Shown: piece after piece, positions 8,641 through 15,575 of the stretch | Layout: every line of letters begins with the position of its first letter | How positions within the stretch are numbered: the stretch's first letter is position 1 | From: RHLJ01 sp048058975 | GTDB lineage: Bacteria; Bacteroidota; Rhodothermia; Balneolales; Balneolaceae | Direction: 5' to 3' | Length of the DNA: 64,000 nt | Assembly (NCBI GenBank): GCA_048058975.1 | Contig: JBLLNP010000007.1 | Location: forward strand, 124,001-188,000 | Program-made: the position numbers and the translations under genes | The notes under the pieces: model-generated | Told to the model about the DNA's origin: nothing | The model's input: only the letters and a program-made list of their open reading frames with translations | Databases searched by the model: none

Positions 8641-9825
8641 TCAACTTTCCTCACTTTGTTCTTCTTCCATATCTTGCAACCACCCAGCAACCAATTCGGC
8701 ATTAGGCGAACCAAGCTCTGTAAAAAGCTCTATTGCTGCCTCATACATCAATTTTGCTTTGTCTAATTCACCAAGAATCTTACATAAATTCCCTAAATTA
8801 CTATAATTACCCGCTATCCCCTCTTTACGTCCTAAAAATTCATTGATTTCTAAAGATTTTTTTTGCATTGCTTTTGCCTGACCTATATCTCCTCTGACCT
8901 GATATACATTCCCTAAATTGCCATAGACAATCGCCATCCCTTCTTTTAGGCCTAAGAATTCTTTGATTTCTAGCGCTTTTTCATACATCGCCTCTGCCTG
9001 CACTAAATCTCCTCTGACTTGATGTATGTTCCCTAAATTGCCATAACTATTCGCCATCCCTTCCTTGTGGCCCAGTGACTCATTGATTTCTAATGCTTTT
9101 TCAAACATCATTTCCGCCTGGCTTAAATCTCCTATAGCCTGATATATTATTCCTAAATTACCATAATTATTAGCCATCCCTTCCTTTTGACTTAAAGATC
9201 CATGAATTTCCAATGATTTTTCAAGCATCGCTTCTGCCTGGCTTAAATCCCCCCTAGTCTGATATATAAGACCTAAATTACTACAATTACCTGCTACCCC
9301 TTCTTTCAGGTCTAACGATTCATTTATTTCCAACGCTTTTTTGTGCATCGCTTCTGCCTGTTCTAAATCTCCCCAAGTCTGATATACTAGACCTAAATTG
9401 CTATATGCACTTGCTGTACTGCCAGAATTTTCTTCGGGCCCACTAATACTCAACCACTTCTGTAATACTGCCTCTGCCGCTTCTAAATCTCCCGTTCGGT
9501 AGAAAAATTCATATCCTAGAAACAGAATCTGTAGATCATTAGACTCTATCACAAGTTCTGAAAATTTTTGCCGGGCAAATTCAACCATTCCTTCTTTAGA
9601 AAGTTGTGCCGCATCCTGAGCCATTTCCAGTTGCTTGGCTTGCAGTTTTAACAGCGCTTCATGCTCTGCATCTTTAGCCCGCTGTGCTTCTTTAATTTTT
9701 TGTTCTGCGACTTGCTTCGCCTTTTCAACTTCTTCTAAAGCGGGCAAGGGTAATATCACCACTTCTCTTTGTTCTTCAGGTTTAGGAAGTTCATCCTTTG
9801 TATAGGCTCTTAAATGCGTGTTCAA
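8641..9825 (-). CDS. TPR-repeat part of a split DUF4062-TPR protein
   Basis: The frame codes for 394 residues if read from TTG at 9825. Residues about 25-75 form a highly charged helix rich in E, K, A and Q, probably a coiled coil. After about residue 80 come tetratricopeptide repeats; residues 139-378 hold six 40-residue units (NLGxxYQxxGDLxQAExMxEKALEI) of the kind that bind peptides or other proteins. The frame is the same as that of the upstream DUF4062 gene, separated by one TAA and six sense codons, so this is very probably the C-terminal part of one protein. The TTG start has no obvious ribosome site. Tetratricopeptide plus DUF4062 proteins are often accessory, NLR-like or signalling proteins; a function here cannot be assigned. 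Confidence 0.75.
   Translation of the reverse strand: MNTHLRAYTKDELPKPEEQREVVILPLPALEEVEKAKQVAEQKIKEAQRAKDAEHEALLKLQAKQLEMAQDAAQLSKEGMVEFARQKFSELVIESNDLQILFLGYEFFYRTGDLEAAEAVLQKWLSISGPEENSGSTASAYSNLGLVYQTWGDLEQAEAMHKKALEINESLDLKEGVAGNCSNLGLIYQTRGDLSQAEAMLEKSLEIHGSLSQKEGMANNYGNLGIIYQAIGDLSQAEMMFEKALEINESLGHKEGMANSYGNLGNIHQVRGDLVQAEAMYEKALEIKEFLGLKEGMAIVYGNLGNVYQVRGDIGQAKAMQKKSLEINEFLGRKEGIAGNYSNLGNLCKILGELDKAKLMYEAAIELFTELGSPNAELVAGWLQDMEEEQSEES
8692..9411 (-). repeat. Tandem 120-bp coding repeats (six TPR units)
   Basis: Six head-to-tail units of 40 codons each encode near-identical TPR motifs in the split DUF4062-TPR gene. The central units are very similar to each other (for example SNLG/GNLG, GDL, QAEAM, KEGMA recurring at fixed spacing), which suggests recent unit duplication and possible unit-number variation between strains. 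Confidence 0.85.
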
Positions 9826-9843
9826 TTCTTCAATGAAAGTTTT

Positions 9844-10323
9844 TTAATTTTCAAAATAGTGGTATAAGACCTTTCTGGATTCTTCAAGTTGACGTCTGAA
9901 TGCCATTACTTTTTTTAATTGGGGGCCTGCATCTGCTTCTGATGCAGGATCAACCCGTTTAAAGAACACAAAGATTTCCGGCGCCCCTTCCTTTTCCCAT
10001 CTCGCCAATGCTCGATGAAATTCCTCCTCGGTATAAGATGAATATTCCGAGTCCGGGGCATCCTGTCCCCACCGCCTGAAAAGTGTAAGTATAAATACAT
10101 CGCACCGATCTACTTCCTGATTTATCACGGACTGGCTTCTGCGGCCTGTTGTTGCCAGGGTATCTTCCCACCCCAACGGTTCAAACTCAACTCCTGCACC
10201 ATCTCCAAAACCCCCGTTCAAGTCATCAATCGTTTCCCGAAAAAGATTTCTTTCCTTTGCTAAGTCCCCAGGTGAGGCAATGAATACACCAATTTTCCTT
10301 TTCATTTCTGACCCTCTTTTCAT
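9844..10323 (-). CDS. DUF4062-domain protein (N-terminal part of a split DUF4062-TPR protein)
   Basis: The 159-residue product (or 153 from the second ATG at 10305, MKRKIGVFIASPG) matches DUF4062: RKIGVFIASPGDLAKERNLFRETIDDLN at the start, then VEFEPLGWED, VINQEVDRCDVFILTLFRRWGQ, YTEEEFHRALARW and EIFVFFKR. DUF4062 is a TIR-like Rossmann fold usually found at the N-terminus of larger signalling or NTPase proteins. The frame stops at TAA 9844-9846 right after VLYHYFEN. Reading through gives KTFIEELNTHLRAY, the expected continuation of the domain, and then the TPR part. It is therefore likely a nonsense-interrupted gene. Base composition here looks richer in G+C than in the TPR part. Confidence 0.75.
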   Translation of the reverse strand: MKRGSEMKRKIGVFIASPGDLAKERNLFRETIDDLNGGFGDGAGVEFEPLGWEDTLATTGRRSQSVINQEVDRCDVFILTLFRRWGQDAPDSEYSSYTEEEFHRALARWEKEGAPEIFVFFKRVDPASEADAGPQLKKVMAFRRQLEESRKVLYHYFEN

Positions 10324-10445
10324 CTAATTTTAAAGTCACTTTGAATATCAAGCATAGATATACAAATAACTCTCTTAATATGAAATATTAATTAGTTAAG
10401 AGTAAGGCCTGATCAAAGTACCCCTTATTTTTTGAAACAGATATA

Positions 10446-10482
10446 ATAAACCGAAGTGGGAACTAAACCTGCTTCGGTTTTT
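10446..10482 (+). terminator. Right copy of the 37-bp terminator repeat
   Basis: This segment is identical over 37 bases to 8571-8607: stem AAACCGAAG / CTTCGGTTT, followed here by seven Ts. No plus-strand gene lies just upstream, so it has no obvious transcript of its own to end and looks like the duplicated boundary of the inserted cassette. It lies 36 bases before mscS. Confidence 0.75.
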
Positions 10483-10518
10483 TTGTACCTTTTGATCAAT
10501 TAAATAGCTCCTGTTTTT

Positions 10519-11523
10519 ATGAATGAATTACTTAATCAGCAAACTGATTCCAGCTCGGTATCTCAGGATTCATCAATTATTGATACAGATTCCTCACTTG
10601 TGCTTCCAAACCCTACCGACTATTCGATTACAGAGATTTTTATTTATGTAAGAGATTTTCTGAACGTGACACTTTTTGAAATTCAGGATACTCCCGTCAC
10701 GTTCATGTCCATCATTGTATTTATTCTATTTATCGTTGGATTTTCTTTCCTGGCTTCGTTTGTAAAAAAGGTTCTCAACAAAAAAATATTACCCAAATTT
10801 ATTAAAGACAGTGGACTGAGATATACTCTTGCGCGAATGTCTCAGTATGTAATCGTGATTATCGGGATTTTTGTCTCCTTTCAGTTTTTAGGAATCAATC
10901 TTACCGGGCTGGCTGTAATTTTTGGTTTTCTTTCCGTTGGTATCGGTTTTGGTTTACAAAATGTCACTTCCAATTTCATTTCAGGTTTAATTGTTCTTTT
11001 TGAGCGCCCGATAAGTGTTGGAGACAGGGTTGAAGTAAACAACATTGAGGGAGATGTACAGGAGATTAATATCCGCTCCACTAAAGTTAAAACACTCGAC
11101 AATATCTCAATCATTGTTCCAAATTCGGAGTTTGTTTCTAAGGATGTTATCAACTACTCCCATGGAGATCCTACTTACCGACTAGGAATAAATGTGGGGG
11201 TAGCCTATGGCTCTGATTTGGATGATGTGCTAAAGGCGCTTAACGAAGTAGCAGAAGAAAATAAAAACGTTTTAAAAAATCCCTCTCATGATGTCCATTT
11301 ACGTAATTTTGGGGATTCAGCCTGGGATATGAAATTGTTGGTTTGGATTCCGAATGTGAAGGACAAATATGCTATTCAAAATGAACTTAACCAGGCTATT
11401 GTAAGAAAGTTTCGGAGTATGGGGATCGAAATCCCGTTTCCTCAGAGAGACATCAACTTTAGAAATGCTATACCAAAAAATAAGGACGAACGTCAGGATT
11501 CTGGTTCAGAATCTGAATCCTGA
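10519..11523 (+). CDS. MscS-family small-conductance mechanosensitive channel
   Basis: A 334-residue inner-membrane protein that would release solutes on osmotic downshock. It has an N-terminal Ser/Thr-rich, probably exposed tail (residues 1-45). Three membrane helices follow: about 65-88 (MSIIVFILFIVGFSFLASFV), 107-128 (YVIVIIGIFVSFQFLGI) and 132-165. The last is the pore-lining helix with GLAVIFGFLSVGIGFGLQNVTSNFISGLIVLFERPISVGDRVEV, the MscS signature. The cytoplasmic beta domain (DVQEINIRSTKVKTLDNISIIVPNSEF) and alpha/beta C-terminal domain are complete. A 9-bp stem (11493-11501 with 11515-11523) spans the last codons, with a T tract shortly after, and may act as terminator. Confidence 0.92.
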   Translation: MNELLNQQTDSSSVSQDSSIIDTDSSLVLPNPTDYSITEIFIYVRDFLNVTLFEIQDTPVTFMSIIVFILFIVGFSFLASFVKKVLNKKILPKFIKDSGLRYTLARMSQYVIVIIGIFVSFQFLGINLTGLAVIFGFLSVGIGFGLQNVTSNFISGLIVLFERPISVGDRVEVNNIEGDVQEINIRSTKVKTLDNISIIVPNSEFVSKDVINYSHGDPTYRLGINVGVAYGSDLDDVLKALNEVAEENKNVLKNPSHDVHLRNFGDSAWDMKLLVWIPNVKDKYAIQNELNQAIVRKFRSMGIEIPFPQRDINFRNAIPKNKDERQDSGSESES

Positions 11524-11573
11524 TTCTTGCTGTTTTTTACTATTATAGCGTACTTCCATTTAAATCGGGTTAA

Positions 11574-12269
11574 ATGAAATTACACGCATTAATTTTTCCG
11601 CTGCTTGCAGGCTTCGTATGGAGCCTGATAACGGCTTTTCCTTCAACTCAACCTGTTGAGAAAGTTACTTTATCAGGGTCGGTTGAGGGGATTGGGGTGT
11701 TGGCACCCAAAAACCGTCCCATCCGTTCGGGAGGTGGGCTTTATGGTCGGCCAGCCCCTTCAAGCACCAGCCAAAGTTCTTCCGATTCTATTCTTGTCGT
11801 TTTAAAAGGAAATTCCGGTTCCGGCTTTAATTCGATTCCTACTCAAATATTAAATCAAAAAGATCAGCAGTTTGTGCCTTCTATTCTTCCGATTCCACTG
11901 GGAGGAACGGTAAGAATTCAAAACTCTGATCCGGTCTATCATAATGTCTTCAGCCTTACAAGTCCGCATAAGTTCGATGTAGGGCGGCGCCCTAAAGGCG
12001 AACATTTTGATGTGAATTTTGAAAAACCCGGTGTGATAGATGTTTTTTGTGACATTCATACCAACATGCATGCCATCATTTATGTACTTCCTGAAGGAAC
12101 TTTCGCTTGGACAAAAATAAAAAGCGGCGAATCCTTTTCTTTTGCTGATGTGCCTGAAGGTTCTTATGAGCTTACTCTCTATGCCCTTGGCTATAAAGAA
12201 GCAACCTCACAAATTGTGGTTCAGGACGGACAAACGTATCAGGCCGGAACAATAACGGTTAATCCGTAA
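11574..12269 (+). CDS. Exported cupredoxin-like (plastocyanin-type) protein with carboxypeptidase-regulatory-like tail
   Basis: A 231-residue protein with a signal peptide (residues 1-24) and a Ser/Gly/Pro-rich linker to about residue 65. A blue-copper-like domain follows: IPLGGTVRIQNSDPVYHNVFSLTSPHKFDVG (about residues 106-137) and then FEKPGVIDVFCDIHTNMHAIIYVLP. The His of YHNVF and the Cys, His and Met of the FCDIHTNMHA segment fit the Cu-ligand set of plastocyanin-type proteins. The last 55 residues (FSFADVPEGSYELTLYALGYKEATSQIVV) look like a carboxypeptidase-regulatory or rhamnogalacturonan-lyase-like beta sandwich. The cyclase gene starts only two bases after its stop, so it is the first gene of a three-gene operon. 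Role unknown; a periplasmic redox or copper sensor is an inference. Confidence 0.75.
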   Translation: MKLHALIFPLLAGFVWSLITAFPSTQPVEKVTLSGSVEGIGVLAPKNRPIRSGGGLYGRPAPSSTSQSSSDSILVVLKGNSGSGFNSIPTQILNQKDQQFVPSILPIPLGGTVRIQNSDPVYHNVFSLTSPHKFDVGRRPKGEHFDVNFEKPGVIDVFCDIHTNMHAIIYVLPEGTFAWTKIKSGESFSFADVPEGSYELTLYALGYKEATSQIVVQDGQTYQAGTITVNP

Positions 12270-12271
12270 TT

Positions 12272-14047
12272 ATGAAGCCGTCCTTTTTCAGCATCAGGTG
12301 GAAGCTACTTTCCGGTTTTGTCGGTCTGATTCTAATTACAGTACTTGTACTTCTCATCACAGCTGGCCAGTTAGTTGAAAACCGAATTCGGGATGATATC
12401 CAGATAAATTTTGAACAAGCAGGACGTACGTTTGAGCGAATCCAGGATATCCGATTCCGCCAGTTACGGCAAACTGCCATTCTATTGGCCGAGACCCCAA
12501 GTCTTAAGGCAGCTATTTCAACCGGAGACACCGTTACTGTTACTCAAAAAATCCGTGAAGAACTGAGATACCTGCTCGATTTTGATCCGGTTATTCCGGA
12601 CTCCCTGATTCCTGAAGACTTTTTTGCCAACCCGGATTCGTCAGGGCTTTTTCTTATTGCTGATAACCAGGGTGTTCCTTTGGGGCAACTTTCTACCCAC
12701 CCACTTCCCGCATTTTCTATTGCCGACCGCGCTGGAGTTACAGAAGCACTAAACGGAGCGATGCCTTCTCAAACTTATATCTGGAAAGAAAATGACCGGT
12801 ATTTCAATGTGATTACCGTTCCAGTCTGGCTTGGGTTCAACATTGGGGGAACGCTTTCTTATGGCCTCCCAATCCGCCAGATTGAGACCGAACAGTTATC
12901 CCGTGATATTGGGATGGAAGTAATTTTTTATGTGGACGATAAACTTATCGCAACCACTCTCGATAATCTTAACAAGAATGACGAAGCCCAGCTCAACAAA
13001 AAAGTACATGATGCCACTTACGAAGCCCTTAAAACTAAACGTGCTCAAACATCCGAAATAACATTAAACGATGAGACCTGGCTGGTGTATCTGGCGCCAA
13101 TGTTCAGATCATTAGACGAAGTAGAAGGAATAAGAGGGTACTATGGTGTTGCAAAATCCTTAAATCAGGCGCTGATTCCACTTCAGAACCTGCAATTAGT
13201 CATCTTTATTATCGGTCTGGCCGCGATTCTGGCTTCCGTTTTAATAAGCGTATTTCTTACTCAGCGCATTACCCGGCCTATCGACTTACTGGTGCAGGGT
13301 GTGCAACGGGTTGAGCGGGAAGACTTTAGCGAAAAGGTTCCGGTAAGTACCAAAGATGAAATCGGAACTCTTACGGCTGCTTTCAATCGGTTAGTGGAAG
13401 GCTTGCAGCAGCGACTGCTTATGCTCAAATTTGTTTCTGAGGCTACTCTCGATGCAATCCAGAAAAATCTTAGCCGGATTGAACCCGGTGGTGAGCGAAG
13501 AGAGATTACAATTTTCTTTTCTGATATTCGCGGATTTACTTCGTGGAGCGAAAAACACACGCCTGAAGAAGTGATTGACATGCTAAATAATCTGCTCAGT
13601 TTTCAGGCTGAACTTGTTCAGGAGTTTGGTGGAGACGTCGATAAATTTGTAGGTGATGAGCTTGTAGCCGTTTTCCAAGGGCCGGATAAAGATCAAAAAG
13701 CCGTTCAAACGGCTATAAGAATTCAGCAGCAACTACCACAAATGCTAAAAAAAGAGCAATCTGAATTAGCTGTAGGAATTGGTATAAATAGTGGAGAAGC
13801 GGTAATGGGAGCAATGGGTAGCGAAAACAGAATGGATTACACCGTACTTGGAAATACCGTAAATCTGGGTGCCCGACTTTGCTCTGCCGCAGATAAGCAT
13901 CAAATTCTTATCTCGAATCCGGTTTTTCTGAATTTAGAGAGGAAGATTCCCGTAAAAGAACTAGAGAAAATTCAGGTAAAGGGTATTCAAGATTTTGTCA
14001 CCATTTATGAAGTTGACTGGAAAACTCATATCGAAAATAATCCATAA
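12272..14047 (+). CDS. Membrane class III adenylate/guanylate cyclase with extracytoplasmic sensor and HAMP domain
   Basis: A 591-residue signal-transduction enzyme. The first membrane helix lies at about residues 11-32, a periplasmic Cache-like sensor region at about 35-300, and the second helix at about 306-330 (LVIFIIGLAAILASVLISVFL). A HAMP linker follows (RITRPIDLLVQGVQRVEREDFSEKVP, about 331-376). The class III cyclase domain covers about 410-590: both metal Asp residues are present (FFSDIRGF and VGDELVAVF), as are the Lys in DKFVGD and the Asn/Arg transition-state pair in NTVNLGARL. The enzyme therefore looks active, most likely making cAMP. It overlaps no neighbour but is spaced by 2 and 15 bases from the cupredoxin and porin genes, so all three are probably co-transcribed. 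Confidence 0.88.
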   Translation: MKPSFFSIRWKLLSGFVGLILITVLVLLITAGQLVENRIRDDIQINFEQAGRTFERIQDIRFRQLRQTAILLAETPSLKAAISTGDTVTVTQKIREELRYLLDFDPVIPDSLIPEDFFANPDSSGLFLIADNQGVPLGQLSTHPLPAFSIADRAGVTEALNGAMPSQTYIWKENDRYFNVITVPVWLGFNIGGTLSYGLPIRQIETEQLSRDIGMEVIFYVDDKLIATTLDNLNKNDEAQLNKKVHDATYEALKTKRAQTSEITLNDETWLVYLAPMFRSLDEVEGIRGYYGVAKSLNQALIPLQNLQLVIFIIGLAAILASVLISVFLTQRITRPIDLLVQGVQRVEREDFSEKVPVSTKDEIGTLTAAFNRLVEGLQQRLLMLKFVSEATLDAIQKNLSRIEPGGERREITIFFSDIRGFTSWSEKHTPEEVIDMLNNLLSFQAELVQEFGGDVDKFVGDELVAVFQGPDKDQKAVQTAIRIQQQLPQMLKKEQSELAVGIGINSGEAVMGAMGSENRMDYTVLGNTVNLGARLCSAADKHQILISNPVFLNLERKIPVKELEKIQVKGIQDFVTIYEVDWKTHIENNP

Positions 14048-14062
14048 GGGAGTATAGACGCC

Positions 14063-15301
14063 ATGAAAAACCGAGTTATTTTATTATTGATCGTTCTCTT
14101 GAGTCTGGGAGGAAACGGGCTATTACTTGGCCAGGTTAATATTTCCGGGCTGGTTGATTTTGAATTAAAATTAGCCGGAGATGATTCCTCACCTTACATA
14201 AATCAAACGCCAGGAGATGGGTTGTCGCTCTATACCCCCAATATCCGGCTTTTTCTCTCCGGGAATCTTTCAGAGCAGTGGTTTGTGAATGCGGTTCTTC
14301 AGGCCGATCATTATGAAGGGAAAAAGTTGAGTCCTGCTTTTTTTTCGATGATGAATATAAACTGGACACCTCATTTCGATTCTGATTTTTTAGTCACAGC
14401 AGGTCGTTTCGTTATTCCCTATGGATCGTATTCCAGTCGATTTCTTTCAAATTCCAACCCTTTTGTACATTTACCTTTATCACACTCAGCAGGCTTGCCC
14501 GTAAGTAAACGTTTTGGCCATCTACAGAATGGTACCTGGAATCCTGTCTCTATTCAGAAAATTTATGGTGAAGATGAAAAAGGAATGACGATGATCTATC
14601 AGCGTATGTACACGCAGGGGCTGAAAGTTTCTCATTCTTTTGGTGAGTCTGATTGGTTACGTTTTGACATAGCTGCAACACACGCCCCGGTATCCGCTCA
14701 TTTTGATTACGGTGAGCATGATAATCCTGCGTGGATAGGAAGAGCAGTATTTAAGCCTGTAATCTGGGCTGAACTAGGTCTAAATTATAGCAAAGGCTCT
14801 TTTCTTCTTGATGATGTAGCCAACGATTCTTTGAGGATTTACGATTTGTCTGGGTATCCTCAAATACAAAAGGGAATCGACCTGACCTTTAACTACCAGT
14901 ATTACACCGTTCTATTTGAATGGAATCAAGGTTTTTTTAAAGCTCCTTTTTATGATACGAATACTTCAACTTCTGATTCCCCACGAACAGGGAAAGCAAC
15001 TATCGACCATTTTTCCGGTGAGTTTATTTATGATCTTCCGTTTGTGGTAGGTGGTTATCTGGGCGTTAGATATGAACAAATGTCGGAGGGAGAGATAGAA
15101 ATCTACAGGAGGGATGCGAATAACAACAAAGTAGATGAAACGAAAGAAGTCTGGACTTACAACCGACAACGATTTGAATTCGCTGCCGGGTATAAACTCC
15201 AACGGAATATCACCTTGAAAGCATCTTACTTACTTTCAGAAGATGATGGTCCCGATTTGGATGACGATGTGTTCACCATCCAACTAAGTGTACTCTTTTA
15301 A
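14063..15301 (+). CDS. Outer-membrane beta-barrel protein (porin-like)
   Basis: A 412-residue protein with a signal peptide (MKNRVILLLIVLLSLGGNGLLLGQ) and then alternating amphipathic strands rich in aromatic residues to the very end. It finishes in FTIQLSVLF, a C-terminal aromatic typical of barrel proteins recognised by BamA. Features such as LFLSGNLSEQWFVNAVLQADHYEG and FLVTAGRFVIPYGSYSSRF (about residues 112-130) resemble phosphate-selective porin-like and other bacterial barrels that begin with a plug of short strands. Substrate unknown. It is the last gene of the cupredoxin-cyclase-barrel operon, 15 bases after the cyclase stop. Confidence 0.75.
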   Translation: MKNRVILLLIVLLSLGGNGLLLGQVNISGLVDFELKLAGDDSSPYINQTPGDGLSLYTPNIRLFLSGNLSEQWFVNAVLQADHYEGKKLSPAFFSMMNINWTPHFDSDFLVTAGRFVIPYGSYSSRFLSNSNPFVHLPLSHSAGLPVSKRFGHLQNGTWNPVSIQKIYGEDEKGMTMIYQRMYTQGLKVSHSFGESDWLRFDIAATHAPVSAHFDYGEHDNPAWIGRAVFKPVIWAELGLNYSKGSFLLDDVANDSLRIYDLSGYPQIQKGIDLTFNYQYYTVLFEWNQGFFKAPFYDTNTSTSDSPRTGKATIDHFSGEFIYDLPFVVGGYLGVRYEQMSEGEIEIYRRDANNNKVDETKEVWTYNRQRFEFAAGYKLQRNITLKASYLLSEDDGPDLDDDVFTIQLSVLF

Positions 15302-15304
15302 TTA

Positions 15305-15508
15305 TTAATCAGAGTTTCGCATAATTGCCCATGCAGAAAGTCCTGCAAGTTCTATAAAACCAGTTACTGCAAGACCAAGATTTACGTCTCTCTGCATACG
15401 TTCTGCTTTAGAAAGGTATTTTGAACCTATTCCTTTTTCAGAAATAAAGCCCTCTATTTCTTCAATTTTCGATTCCAGTTGTTCGATTGTTTTTTCTTTA
15501 ATACTCAT
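15305..15508 (-). CDS. Small membrane protein, hypothetical
   Basis: A 67-residue protein, not recognised. The N-terminal half is a charged helix (KTIEQLESKIEEIEGFISEKG), probably a short coiled coil. The C-terminal half carries a single hydrophobic segment (LGLAVTGFIELAGLSAWAIM, residues about 44-63), ending in a few polar residues. It is convergent with the porin gene (3 bases apart) and lies 68 bases downstream of the giant BNR protein on the same strand. It looks like a real gene because of its good ATG and coherent domain pattern. Confidence 0.5.
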   Translation of the reverse strand: MSIKEKTIEQLESKIEEIEGFISEKGIGSKYLSKAERMQRDVNLGLAVTGFIELAGLSAWAIMRNSD

Positions 15509-15575
15509 TTTAAGTAATTGTTAAGTTAATACTTACAATACTATAAAGGTATTTGAGCAAAAAAAGTTTCCGATT

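Larger units (their letters stand above)
8608..10445. mobile_element. Putative inserted cassette (DUF4062-TPR) between duplicated terminators
   Basis: This 1.84-kb segment lies between two identical 37-bp direct repeats (8571-8607 and 10446-10482), each an intact terminator hairpin. The segment holds only minus-strand coding sequence (DUF4062 domain plus TPR), opposite to glgP and mscS on either side. Nothing on the plus strand needs the second terminator. The simplest reading is that the cassette entered at, or by recombination through, the glgP terminator and duplicated it. No transposase, integrase or terminal inverted repeat is visible, so the mechanism is unknown. Confidence 0.45.
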
